Made by a program: the position numbers and the translations under genes
Origin: Mycobacterium sp. DL440
GTDB taxonomy: Bacteria; Actinomycetota; Actinomycetes; Mycobacteriales; Mycobacteriaceae
DNA: 64,000 nt
Reading direction: 5' to 3'
Assembly (NCBI RefSeq): GCF_011745145.1
Contig: NZ_CP050191.1
Coordinates: forward strand, 1,836,481 to 1,900,480
Notes under the pieces: generated by a model
The model's input: the letters and a program-made list of their open reading frames with translations, nothing else
Database searches by the model: none
Told to the model about the DNA's origin: nothing
Part shown: piece after piece, positions 38,184 through 46,984 of the stretch
Layout: every line of letters starts with the position of its first letter
Numbering within the stretch: the stretch's first letter is position 1

Positions 38184-39040
38184 CCACCACCGACGCCGCT
38201 CCGGCTGCGGTCAGCGACCTGCCGGCCGCGCCGGAGGGGGTGCGTACACGTCCCGCGACTTCGGTCTGGCGGCACCGCCTGGTGCGTCTGGCCTCGGTGG
38301 TCAGCGCGATTGTTTTGTGGCAGCTCTTGACCTCCAACGACGTGCGGTTAGGTCTGCGGTTCGACACTCTGCCCACTGTCACCGAAATCACTGCGGCCCT
38401 GGTGAACCGGCTGGGCACCCCGGAGTACTGGCTGGACCTCGGCCAGTCGCTGATCCGGATTCTCACCGGGTTCGGTATCGCCGCGGTGGTCGGGGTGATC
38501 ACCGGAATCCTGCTGGGACGCACCGCGTGGTTCGCCGACATCTTCGGCCCGCTGACCGAACTGGCGCGGCCGATCCCGGCGATCGCCATCGTGCCGGTGG
38601 CGATCCTGCTGTTCCCCAGCGATGAGGCGGGAATCGTGTTCATCACGTTCCTGGCGGCGTACTTCCCGATCATGGTCAGCGTCCGGCATGCGGTGCGTGC
38701 CCTACCGACCATCTGGGAGGACTCGGTCCGCACCCTGGGCGGTGGTCGCCTCGACGTACTCCGTCAGGTGGTACTGCCGGGCATCCTGCCGGGGCTGTTC
38801 GGCGGCCTCTCGGTCGGAATGGGGGTGGCCTGGATCTGCGTGATCTCGGCCGAGATGATCTCGGGCCGCCTGGGCGTGGGCTACCGCACCTGGCAGGCCT
38901 ACACGGTGCTGAACTATCCCGACGTGTTCGTCGGCATCATCACGATCGGTGTGCTCGGTTTCCTCACCGCCGCGGCGGTCGAGCTGATCGGTCGCCGGGC
39001 GACCAGGTGGCTGCCGCGTGGCGGGGAGGCGACGCGATGA
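38180..39040 (+). CDS. ABC transporter permease (NitT/TauT type)
   Basis: A 286-residue inner-membrane permease with about six TM segments and the EAA loop (AVRALPTIWEDSVRTLGGGRLDVLRQVVLPGILPG, in part; EDSVRTLGGG near residue 182). It would form the channel for the substrate delivered by the upstream lipoprotein. GTG start overlaps the previous stop by 4 bases, so expression is coupled. The N-terminal 35 residues are hydrophilic. Confidence 0.9.
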   Translation: MTTTDAAPAAVSDLPAAPEGVRTRPATSVWRHRLVRLASVVSAIVLWQLLTSNDVRLGLRFDTLPTVTEITAALVNRLGTPEYWLDLGQSLIRILTGFGIAAVVGVITGILLGRTAWFADIFGPLTELARPIPAIAIVPVAILLFPSDEAGIVFITFLAAYFPIMVSVRHAVRALPTIWEDSVRTLGGGRLDVLRQVVLPGILPGLFGGLSVGMGVAWICVISAEMISGRLGVGYRTWQAYTVLNYPDVFVGIITIGVLGFLTAAAVELIGRRATRWLPRGGEATR

Positions 39041-39786
39041 GCGCAACATTGGCCGGCACGGGAATGCGGCTGGAACTCGATCGAATCCGGCTGTCCTACA
39101 CCGGCACTCCGGTGATCGAGGACCTGAGCCTCACCGTGCAGCCCGGCGAGATCCTCGTGCTCACCGGTCCGTCGGGCTGCGGTAAGTCCACGCTGCTGCG
39201 CGCGTTGACCGGACTACTGCGGCCAGACGGCGGCCGGGTGCTGGCCGACGGCGATCCCGTCACCACCACCTCACGCGACCGCGGCATGGTGTTCCAGGAC
39301 AGCGCGCTGCTGCCGTGGCGCACGGTGCGGTCCAATATCGAACTGGCCCTGCAGTTGCGGGGAGAACCGAAAGCCGGTCGTCGGGAGCGGGCCGATCGCT
39401 GGATCGCCGAAGTCGGTCTGTCCGGATTCGCCGACTTCCTGCCGAAGAGCCTCTCCGGAGGTATGCGGCAGCGGGTCCAGCTCGCCCGCGGGCTGGCCGG
39501 TGCACCCCGTGCGGTCATGATGGACGAGCCGTTCGCCGCGCTGGACACGCAGACCCGGGCGGCCATGCAGCGGCTGCTGATCGACACCTGGAAGGCCCAT
39601 CCGACGACAATCGTGTTCGTCACCCACGACGTCGACGAGGCGCTCACACTGGGTGACCGTGTTGCCGTGCTCGGCCGCGCCGGGCAACCGTTACGCGCGC
39701 TCATCGAGGTGGGCCAGCCCCGAACCGACCATCCCGAACGATCCGCGCTGCGCGCCGAGATCATTGCCGCCCTGGAGCAACCGTGA
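39037..39786 (+). CDS. ABC transporter ATP-binding protein (NitT/TauT type)
   Basis: A 249-residue ATPase. Walker A GPSGCGKST (residues 44-52), signature LSGGMRQRVQLARGL, Walker B VMMDEPFAALD, and switch His in FVTHDVDEA are all intact. The ATG at 39037 overlaps the permease stop (ATGA); the frame upstream to 39007 is internal to the permease. The gene overlaps the flavoprotein gene by 4 bases. Confidence 0.93.
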   Translation: MSATLAGTGMRLELDRIRLSYTGTPVIEDLSLTVQPGEILVLTGPSGCGKSTLLRALTGLLRPDGGRVLADGDPVTTTSRDRGMVFQDSALLPWRTVRSNIELALQLRGEPKAGRRERADRWIAEVGLSGFADFLPKSLSGGMRQRVQLARGLAGAPRAVMMDEPFAALDTQTRAAMQRLLIDTWKAHPTTIVFVTHDVDEALTLGDRVAVLGRAGQPLRALIEVGQPRTDHPERSALRAEIIAALEQP

Positions 39787-42470
39787 CTGAACTGACCGAG
39801 ATCCCCGACGTAGACGACGCGATCCGGATCGACTGCGACGTGCTGGTGATCGGCGGCGGCACCGCGGGCACCATGGCGGCGCTGACCGCCGCCGAGAACG
39901 GTGCCCAGGTGCTGCTTTTGGAGAAAGCCCATGTTCGGCACTCCGGAGCGCTGGCCATGGGCATGGACGGCGTCAACAACGCCGTCATCCCCGGCAAGGC
40001 CGAACCCGAGGACTACGTCGCCGAGATCACGCGCGCCAACGACGGAATCGTCAACCAGCGCACCGTCTATCAGACCGCCACCCGTGGATTCGCCATGGTG
40101 CAGCGGCTGGAGCGGTACGGGGTCAAATTCGAGAAGGACGAGCACGGTGAGTACGCCGTACGGCGCGTGCACCGATCGGGCTCCTATGTGCTGCCGATGC
40201 CCGAGGGTAAGGACGTCAAGAAGGCGCTGTACCGGGTGCTGCGGCAACGGTCCATGCGCGAGAAGATCCGGATCGAGAACCGGTTGATGCCGGTACGCGT
40301 GCTCACTGATCAGGGCCGCGCGGTCGGTGCGGCCGCATTCAACACCCGTACAGGCGAATTCGTCACTGTGGCGGCGAAGGCCGTGATCCTGTCCACCGGG
40401 GCGTGCGGTCGCCTCGGGCTACCCGCGTCCGGGTATCTGTACGGCACCTACGAGAACCCGACGAACGCCGGCGACGGGTACGCCATGGCCTACCATGCCG
40501 GCGCCGAACTCTCCGGAATCGAGTGCTTCCAGGTCAATCCGCTGATCAAGGACTACAACGGCCCGGCGTGCGCGTATGTGGCCAACCCGTTCGGCGGTTA
40601 TCAGGTCAATGCGCTGGGGGAGCGGTTCGTCGACTCCGACTACTGGTCGGGTCAGATGATGGCCGAGGTCAAGGAGGAGATCGAATCGGCCCGCGGACCG
40701 ATCTACCTGAAGGTCAGCCACCTGCCCGATGAAACACTGTCCACGCTGGAGAACATCCTGCACACCACGGAACGGCCCACCCGGGGAACGTTCCACGCCA
40801 ACCGGGGGCACGACTACCGCACCCACGATATCGAGATGCACATCTCCGAGATCGGTTTGTGCTCAGGGCATTCCGCGTCGGGCGTGTGGGTGGACGAGCA
40901 TGCCCGCACCACGGTGCCCGGCCTCTACGCGGCCGGCGACCTGGCGTGTGTACCGCATAACTACATGATCGGGGCCTTCGTCTACGGCGACCTCGCCGGT
41001 GAGCATGCCGCCACGACGCTGACGGAAGTGGCTGCACCGGTTGAGCTTCCCGCCGATCAGGTGGCGCAGGCGCACGAGCTGATCTACCGCCCGCTGCGGC
41101 ACCCGAACGGCCCGCCGCAGCCGCAGGTCGAGTTCAAGCTGCGCCGGTTCGTCAACGACTATGTGGCGCCGCCGAAGACCGCCACCAAGCTTTCGATCGC
41201 GGTACAGACCTTCGAGCGCATGGCCGTCGAGGTCGAGGGTATCGGGGCGCGTACCCCGCACGAGTTGATGCGTGCCGCCGAGGTGTCCTTCATCCGTGAT
41301 TGCGCGGAGATGGCGGCCCGGTCCTCGTTGACCCGGACCGAATCCCGTTGGGGCCTCTACCACGAGCGCGCCGATCTGCCACAGCGGGACGATCAGGAGT
41401 GGCGCTACCACCTCAACCTCTACAAGGACGCCGATGGTGCCATGCAGTTCGTGAAGCGGCCCGTGGCACCGTATTTCGTCGCGGTGCCCGAGCTGGACCA
41501 CCTGACTTCGCAGGATCCCGTGACAAGAGTCGAACAACCCCACCTGCACGGCGGCCGGGCTCCGGCAGCCGAGCACTCCCGGGTCCGCCCGACCTCATCC
41601 GTGCAGCCGCCGTCACCTCGCATCGTCGCGGTGCTGGCGTTGGAGGAGCCCACACTGGAGGATCTGAACACCTACCTGACCGACCGCGACGCCGGCGTGC
41701 GCCGTACCGCGGTGGCCACCCTCGTCGAGCATCTGCCCGACGGATACCAGCCCGCGCTGGTGGCCGCCCTGGCCGACGACGACGCCGAGGTACGGCGAGA
41801 AACCGCCGATGCGGTTCGCGAACTCGTCGAGGTCCTGCCCGACCCGGCTGCTTTCGTCGACCGCTTGGACTCCTCCGACCCGGTGGTCCGCGCGGCCACG
41901 GTGTACCTGTCGAGTTCCCGGCGCGTCGGCAGCGCCCAGGCGTACCGGGCCGCGTCGACCGACGTCGATCACCGGGTTCGGATCGAGGCGGTCCGAGCGC
42001 TGGTGTCGGTCGACGACCACGCCGGGGTCGCAGTGGCCACCACCGATGAGAACCGGGAGGTGCGGATCGCCGCGGTGGGCGGCCTGGCGACGCTGCGGGC
42101 CGGCGCCGACACGGTGCGGGTGGCGTTGGACGATCCCGATCCGCTGGTGCGGGCGGCGGCGCTGGCGTCCCTCGGCGCGGTCGGATGCACCGACGACGAC
42201 GTGGTCAGCGTCGAGAAGGCGTTCACCGAATCGGCCTGGCAGATCCGCCAGGGCGCGGCGCGGGCGCTGGCCGGGGCGCTGCCCGAGGTGGCCGTCCCGA
42301 CCTTGTCACGGGCGCTCGAGGATCAGCACCTCGATGTCCGCAAGGCCGCGGTGCTGAGCCTGAGTCGGTGGGCCGATTCGGAGACGGCGGCGCGTCAGGC
42401 GCTGACCGTGGCGCTGGACGACAGTGACGCCGATGTGCGCGCCTACGCGCGGCAGGCGCTAGCTGGTTGA
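39783..42470 (+). CDS. AprA-like FAD flavoprotein fused to HEAT repeats
   Basis: An 895-residue protein. Residues 1-600 are a fumarate reductase/adenylylsulfate reductase alpha-type flavoprotein: FAD-binding GGGTAG (24-29), HSGALAMGMDGVN, and LYAAGDLACVPHNYMIGAFVYG near residue 390, all closer to AprA than to SdhA. From about residue 612 to the end are roughly nine HEAT/PBS-lyase-type repeats of about 30 residues (DRDAGVRRTAVATL, DDDAEVRRETADAV, DDPDPLVRAAALASL and so on). The repeats are expected to bind a protein partner, perhaps the ferredoxin or a substrate enzyme. Substrate unknown. GTG start coupled to the ATPase gene. Confidence 0.87.
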   Translation: MTELTEIPDVDDAIRIDCDVLVIGGGTAGTMAALTAAENGAQVLLLEKAHVRHSGALAMGMDGVNNAVIPGKAEPEDYVAEITRANDGIVNQRTVYQTATRGFAMVQRLERYGVKFEKDEHGEYAVRRVHRSGSYVLPMPEGKDVKKALYRVLRQRSMREKIRIENRLMPVRVLTDQGRAVGAAAFNTRTGEFVTVAAKAVILSTGACGRLGLPASGYLYGTYENPTNAGDGYAMAYHAGAELSGIECFQVNPLIKDYNGPACAYVANPFGGYQVNALGERFVDSDYWSGQMMAEVKEEIESARGPIYLKVSHLPDETLSTLENILHTTERPTRGTFHANRGHDYRTHDIEMHISEIGLCSGHSASGVWVDEHARTTVPGLYAAGDLACVPHNYMIGAFVYGDLAGEHAATTLTEVAAPVELPADQVAQAHELIYRPLRHPNGPPQPQVEFKLRRFVNDYVAPPKTATKLSIAVQTFERMAVEVEGIGARTPHELMRAAEVSFIRDCAEMAARSSLTRTESRWGLYHERADLPQRDDQEWRYHLNLYKDADGAMQFVKRPVAPYFVAVPELDHLTSQDPVTRVEQPHLHGGRAPAAEHSRVRPTSSVQPPSPRIVAVLALEEPTLEDLNTYLTDRDAGVRRTAVATLVEHLPDGYQPALVAALADDDAEVRRETADAVRELVEVLPDPAAFVDRLDSSDPVVRAATVYLSSSRRVGSAQAYRAASTDVDHRVRIEAVRALVSVDDHAGVAVATTDENREVRIAAVGGLATLRAGADTVRVALDDPDPLVRAAALASLGAVGCTDDDVVSVEKAFTESAWQIRQGAARALAGALPEVAVPTLSRALEDQHLDVRKAAVLSLSRWADSETAARQALTVALDDSDADVRAYARQALAG

Positions 42471-42484
42471 GCGGCACCGCCGCT
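42470..42484. terminator. Short hairpin between converging genes
   Basis: Six-base arms (42470-42475, 42479-42484) around ACC, at the junction of the flavoprotein stop and the convergent aldehyde dehydrogenase stop (42486). Weak; no T-run. Confidence 0.4.
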
Positions 42485-42485
42485 G

Positions 42486-43892
42486 TCAGAGTCCGATGTA
42501 GACCGACTTGGTATTGAAGTAGGCCTCGAGTCCCTTCTTGCCCCGCTCACCGCCCCAGCCCGACTGCTTGTGGCCACAGATCGGCATAGAGGGATCCGCC
42601 GCCAACGCGGAGTTCACCCAGATCTGGCCGCCCCGAAGGGAATTCGCAACGCGGTGGGCGCGGCTGAGGTTCTCGGTCCAGATCGCGCCGGCCAAGCCGT
42701 ACTCGGTGTCGTTGGCGGCGGAGATTGCCTCTTCTTCTTCGTCGAACGGGATCACCGACCCGACTGGCCCGAAGATCTCCTCCTTGATCAGCCGCATGTC
42801 GGGGGTGGTGTTGGTGATGATGGTGGCCTCGTAGAAGTAGCCTTTGCGATCCATCGGCTTGCCACCGGTGATCACCTCGGCGCCGCCGGCCACGCCGTCG
42901 TTGACGATGCCCTCCACACGGCTCCGCTGCTTCTCACTGATCAACGGTCCCAACACCGAGGTGGGATCCTCGTAGCCGCCCATCGGCAGCATCTGGGCGA
43001 ACGCGGCCAGACCTTCGACCACCCGGTCGTAGATCTTGCGCTGCACATAGATACGGGATGTGCAGGAACAGTTCTGGCCGGAACCGGCAAGCAACCCCAT
43101 GCCGGCGCCCATGATCGCCTTGTCGAGATTCGCATCGTCGAACATGATCAGCGGCGACTTGCCACCGAGTTCCAACGTCAGCCGCTTGAGGTTGCCTGCA
43201 GCGGCCTTGACGATCAGTCGCCCCACCTCCGTTGACCCGGTGAACGCGATCTTGTCTACGTCCGAGTGCGCGGTGAGCGCCGCGCCGGTGGTCTCGCCGT
43301 ACCCGGTGATGACATTGAGCACACCGTCGGGCAATCCTGCCTCGCGGAAGATCTCTTCGAGCTTCAGCGCGGACAGCGGGGTTTCCTCAGCCGGCTTGAG
43401 GACTGCGCTACATCCCGCAGCGAGGGCTGGGGCGACCTTGAGCATGGCGACGAAAAACGGTCCGTTCCAAGGGATGATGAGACCCACGACGCCGACCGGC
43501 TCGAGCTGGGTGAAAGTGTGATATTCCTCGAAGTGGCCGAGCAGGCCATCGGAGATGAGATTGGCCGACTCGCCGTGGATCTTGCCAACCCAACCTGCGT
43601 AGTAGATCAGCATTTCATTGGCGACCTTGATGATCTGCTGCGCAGCCATTGCGTTCATACCGTTGTCCCGCGCCTCGATCTCCGCGAGTTCCTCGGTGCG
43701 CGCCTTGATGATCTCCGCGGCGCGGAAAAGTACGTCGGCCCGGTGGGCCGCGGGCAGCTTGCGCCACACCCCTGATTCGAAGGTCTCTCGTGCCCGGGCC
43801 ACCGCGGCATCGACTGCGGCCTGATCCGAATCGGGGACCTCCGCGATCTGCTCCTCGTTGGAGGGGTTGAACACCGGGATGGAGCTGCTCAC
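42486..43892 (-). CDS. Aldehyde dehydrogenase family protein
   Basis: A 468-residue NAD(P)-dependent dehydrogenase. Catalytic Cys275 is in SGQNCSCTSRI, the general-base Glu in LELGGKSP just before, and the cofactor loop is FTGSTEVGR. GTG 43890-43892 with AAAGGA eight bases upstream is the best start; the frame upstream to 43982 is not conserved. It is the betaine/phenylacetaldehyde type of ALDH; substrate not deducible. Divergent from the LAL regulator at 44090, with a palindrome between them, so probably controlled by it. Confidence 0.9.
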   Translation of the reverse strand: MSSSIPVFNPSNEEQIAEVPDSDQAAVDAAVARARETFESGVWRKLPAAHRADVLFRAAEIIKARTEELAEIEARDNGMNAMAAQQIIKVANEMLIYYAGWVGKIHGESANLISDGLLGHFEEYHTFTQLEPVGVVGLIIPWNGPFFVAMLKVAPALAAGCSAVLKPAEETPLSALKLEEIFREAGLPDGVLNVITGYGETTGAALTAHSDVDKIAFTGSTEVGRLIVKAAAGNLKRLTLELGGKSPLIMFDDANLDKAIMGAGMGLLAGSGQNCSCTSRIYVQRKIYDRVVEGLAAFAQMLPMGGYEDPTSVLGPLISEKQRSRVEGIVNDGVAGGAEVITGGKPMDRKGYFYEATIITNTTPDMRLIKEEIFGPVGSVIPFDEEEEAISAANDTEYGLAGAIWTENLSRAHRVANSLRGGQIWVNSALAADPSMPICGHKQSGWGGERGKKGLEAYFNTKSVYIGL

Positions 43893-43992
43893 TTGATCCG
43901 TCCTTTCGCCGAGTCGCTCTGCGGGGCAGACCTGGCACGTCGATTGCGAAAACTGTCGGTCTGCGCGCGAGGCCGCGGACAAACCACCGCGA

Positions 43993-44008
43993 GCTTATGC
44001 GCGTAAGC
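43993..44008. promoter_or_regulatory. Near-perfect 16-base palindrome, candidate operator
   Basis: GCTTATGCGCGTAAGC differs from its own reverse complement at only two positions. It lies in the 197-base gap between the divergent aldehyde dehydrogenase and LuxR-type regulator genes. A dimeric helix-turn-helix protein could bind it; the adjacent regulator is the obvious candidate. Confidence 0.45.
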
Positions 44009-44089
44009 AGAAAGCGTAAAGAGGTTTCTACGACATCGAAGTTCGTCGTTACCGCTGCTAACGACCGGGCGGCGGCTTAATCTCGATGC

Positions 44090-46699
44090 GTGCGACTCGC
44101 CTGGCCGCTGACGGGGCGGTTGGAGGAGACCCGGCTGATCGACGCCGCGCTGGACTCCGCCGAACTGTCCGGGATCGTGATCTATGGCGCTGCCGGGGTC
44201 GGCAAGAGCCGTATTGCCCGTGAAGCGCTCTCGACCGTGGGCGCCAATGGCCATGAGACCCGTTGGGCGGTAGGGACATCGGCCGCCCGGGCGCTGCCAT
44301 TGGGGACGTTCGCACGGTGGGTGGGAACCTCGGACGCCGACAGTGTGGCGCTGGTCGGCCGGGTGATCGACGGTCTCACCGGGTCATCCGACGGCCGGCC
44401 GATACTGGTGTGCGTCGATGACGCGCACCTGCTCGACGGGTTGTCGGGTTTCGTGTTGCAGCAGATCGTGCAGCGCGGTGCAGCCAAGCTCCTGCTGACC
44501 GTGCGGACAGGTGCACCAGTGCCCGCCGAGGTTCTGACCGCTTGCGAGCGTGGCCGGTTCGAGCGGTTGGACCTGCAACCCTTGTCCCGCGACGAGTCAG
44601 CCCAATTGCTGACCGCCGCGCTCGGGGGCCCGATCGACGGGGAAGCAGCGCACCGGTTGTGGCGGCTGACTCGCGGCAACGTGCTCTACCTGCGCAACAT
44701 CGTCGAACAAGAAGTCACCCAGGGGCGGCTCGCTTGCGAGGATGGGTGCTGGCGGTGGACCGGAGATCCGGTGATACCGCCCGGGCTGGTCGAATTGATC
44801 GAAGCACGCATCGGTGCACTACCACCGTCGGTCAGCAAGGTCGTCGATGTGCTGGCAGTGGCCGAGCCGATCCAGCTGGATCGACTGATCGCGATCACCG
44901 ACGCCGATTCGGTGGCTGCGGCCGAGACACGTGGTCTGATCACCATCGATTCCACCGAGCGGGAGGTCAGGGTCGCCCATCCGCTGTACTCCGAGGTGAG
45001 GCGCAACCGGGTGCCAGGTTCCCGGTTGCGCCGACTGCGCGGGCTGGTGGCCACCGCGCTCGGTGACCGGGATGACCACGACTCCATGCGGGTGGTGGTA
45101 CGGCGGGCCACGCTGATGCTCGATTCGGATCTGCCGCTCGATCCCGACTTGTTGACCCGGGCCGCACAGGGTGCGGTGTGGCTTTCCGATCTGTCACTGG
45201 CCGACCGGTTGGCCCAGGGGGCGATCGAGGCCGGCGGCGGTGCAGAGGCGAATTTCATTCGGGCCCATGCTTTGTCGTGGCTGAGCCGGGGTGAGGAATC
45301 GGACGCGGTGCTCGACGCCATCGAGACCGCCGACCTCACCGACGACGGACGGGCCCGGCTGGCCTTCCTGCGGGCGTCCAACATGTTGTGGGCCCTGGCC
45401 GACCCGGCCGGCGCCAAGCGGCATGTCGATGATGCGGCGGCGGGCATCCCGGCGTCCGCCCGTGGCTGTACCGACGCGTTCTACACGGTGTACTGGGCCG
45501 CGATGGGTGATCCGGAACAGGCCTGGGCCGCATTCAGCCGGCTGGACCTGGAAGCGCTGCCTGCCATCGTGGGCGCGGTGACCGCGTGGGCCGTGGCGGC
45601 GTCATGCGGCGACGCGGGCCGCACCGACGAGGCCGTGGCAGCCGCCCAAGTCGGCTACCGCATCACGGACGGCTCCTTCGATGCGGCCCACACGCGGTTC
45701 GTCATCGCCGACGCACATATCGGTGCGCTGTTGCTGGCCGGGCGGATCCGCGAGGCACGCGAGGAGGCCGAGCGGCTCAGCCGGCAGGCCGCCGACCTGC
45801 CCGGCGCGGCACAGCTGTTCGGCATGGCGCTAATGGGTCGCACCGCGGCGTGGGCCGGACAGCTCGGCGACGCGGCGGAACTGCTGGATCCGGCGGTCGA
45901 AATGATGCGGGCAGCGGGGGAGACGAACGGATTCGGCTATCGCTTTCACCTGCCCAGGGCCACTGCACTGGCGATCAGCGGTTTGTCCGATGACCATTCG
46001 CTGGTCGAACTCGACGAATGTCGGCATCCCAGTTGGCACTACCTCGCCTACGAGCACGCCCTGGTGCGGGCCTGGGTCGCTGCGACCCAGGGGGCGATAT
46101 CGGAGGCCGTCGACATCGCGCTCGATGCCGCCGACACCGCCGGGGCCAACCGTCAATTCGCGGCCGAGGTGTTGTGCCTGCAGACCGCGGCACAGTTCGG
46201 CGATCATTCCGGCACCCGGCGGCTCGACGCGTTGACCGGTCTCGTGGAGGGGCCGCGAGTCGGTGCCGCTGCTGCGCTGTGCCGGGCCCTGGCCCACGAC
46301 GACGGTGACGGGTTGGCAGAGGCATCAACAGAATTCGAGGGGCTCGGCGATCTGGTGGCAGCGGCCGACGCGGCCGGTCGTGCGGCGGTGGCGTATCGAC
46401 GCAAGGACATGCGCGGGTCGGCCCTGGCAGCGGCGACGCGGGCCACCGCACTGGCCGAAGCATGCGGTGGAGCGGCCACACCGGCGTTGCTCACCGCTGC
46501 CGAACGTCTGCCCTTGACGGACCGGGAACGCGAGATCGCGATGCTGATCGGCGCTGGGTTGTCCAGCCGGGCGATTGCCGACCGGCTACACCTTTCGGTC
46601 CGCACCGTCGAGGGGCACATCTACCGCGCGATGGCGAAAACCGCGGTGTCAACCAGGGCCGAGCTGATCGCGCTGCTGCCCCGACGGCACCGCCGCTGA
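44090..46699 (+). CDS. LuxR-family LAL-type ATPase transcriptional regulator
   Basis: An 869-residue protein of the large ATP-binding LuxR (LAL) class. The N-terminal NTPase has Walker A GAAGVGKS (33-40) and Walker B ILVCVDDAHLLDG near residue 105. A long helical middle, probably TPR-like, spans about 300-790. The C-terminal LuxR helix-turn-helix (LTDREREIAMLIGAGLSSRAIADRLHLSVRTVEGHI, shown in part) is at about 808-860. GTG start at 44090 directly after a short leader. It likely controls the divergent aldehyde dehydrogenase; inducer unknown. Confidence 0.9.
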   Translation: MRLAWPLTGRLEETRLIDAALDSAELSGIVIYGAAGVGKSRIAREALSTVGANGHETRWAVGTSAARALPLGTFARWVGTSDADSVALVGRVIDGLTGSSDGRPILVCVDDAHLLDGLSGFVLQQIVQRGAAKLLLTVRTGAPVPAEVLTACERGRFERLDLQPLSRDESAQLLTAALGGPIDGEAAHRLWRLTRGNVLYLRNIVEQEVTQGRLACEDGCWRWTGDPVIPPGLVELIEARIGALPPSVSKVVDVLAVAEPIQLDRLIAITDADSVAAAETRGLITIDSTEREVRVAHPLYSEVRRNRVPGSRLRRLRGLVATALGDRDDHDSMRVVVRRATLMLDSDLPLDPDLLTRAAQGAVWLSDLSLADRLAQGAIEAGGGAEANFIRAHALSWLSRGEESDAVLDAIETADLTDDGRARLAFLRASNMLWALADPAGAKRHVDDAAAGIPASARGCTDAFYTVYWAAMGDPEQAWAAFSRLDLEALPAIVGAVTAWAVAASCGDAGRTDEAVAAAQVGYRITDGSFDAAHTRFVIADAHIGALLLAGRIREAREEAERLSRQAADLPGAAQLFGMALMGRTAAWAGQLGDAAELLDPAVEMMRAAGETNGFGYRFHLPRATALAISGLSDDHSLVELDECRHPSWHYLAYEHALVRAWVAATQGAISEAVDIALDAADTAGANRQFAAEVLCLQTAAQFGDHSGTRRLDALTGLVEGPRVGAAAALCRALAHDDGDGLAEASTEFEGLGDLVAAADAAGRAAVAYRRKDMRGSALAAATRATALAEACGGAATPALLTAAERLPLTDREREIAMLIGAGLSSRAIADRLHLSVRTVEGHIYRAMAKTAVSTRAELIALLPRRHRR

Positions 46700-46753
46700 T
46701 TCGGGTACCGGGGTACTCACTCTGGTCGGGCGAAACCGTCGCATCCTGGATCG

Positions 46754-46957
46754 ATGGCCGACGAGGGCGACTTGCATGAACGGGCGCTGCGGCAGCTGCC
46801 GTTGCCGTACTCGCTGGCATTGCGGTTGCGCGACGCCGGCGTGGCACGTGAGTTGGTGTGCGAGTACCTCAGTGTCGAGGAATCCGCGCTCGATGGCATC
46901 TACCGGATCGCTGAAGCCAAAATGGCCGCGGCACTGCAGTCAACTGCGAAATCCTGA
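46754..46957 (+). CDS. Small conserved mycobacterial protein, helical
   Basis: A 67-residue protein, 54 bases after the LAL regulator. It reads as a compact helical unit (LHERALRQLPLPYSLALRLR, then GVARELVCEYLSVEESALDG). This composition, without low complexity and with a clear hydrophobic rhythm, is unlike the random frames around it. I recall similar short hypothetical proteins in mycobacteria but no function. The LPLPYSLALRLRDAG stretch resembles the non-catalytic helices of sigma-factor-like small proteins only loosely. Confidence 0.65.
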   Translation: MADEGDLHERALRQLPLPYSLALRLRDAGVARELVCEYLSVEESALDGIYRIAEAKMAAALQSTAKS

Positions 46958-46984
46958 ACCGCTGGTGCTGTCTCGACCAGAGGA

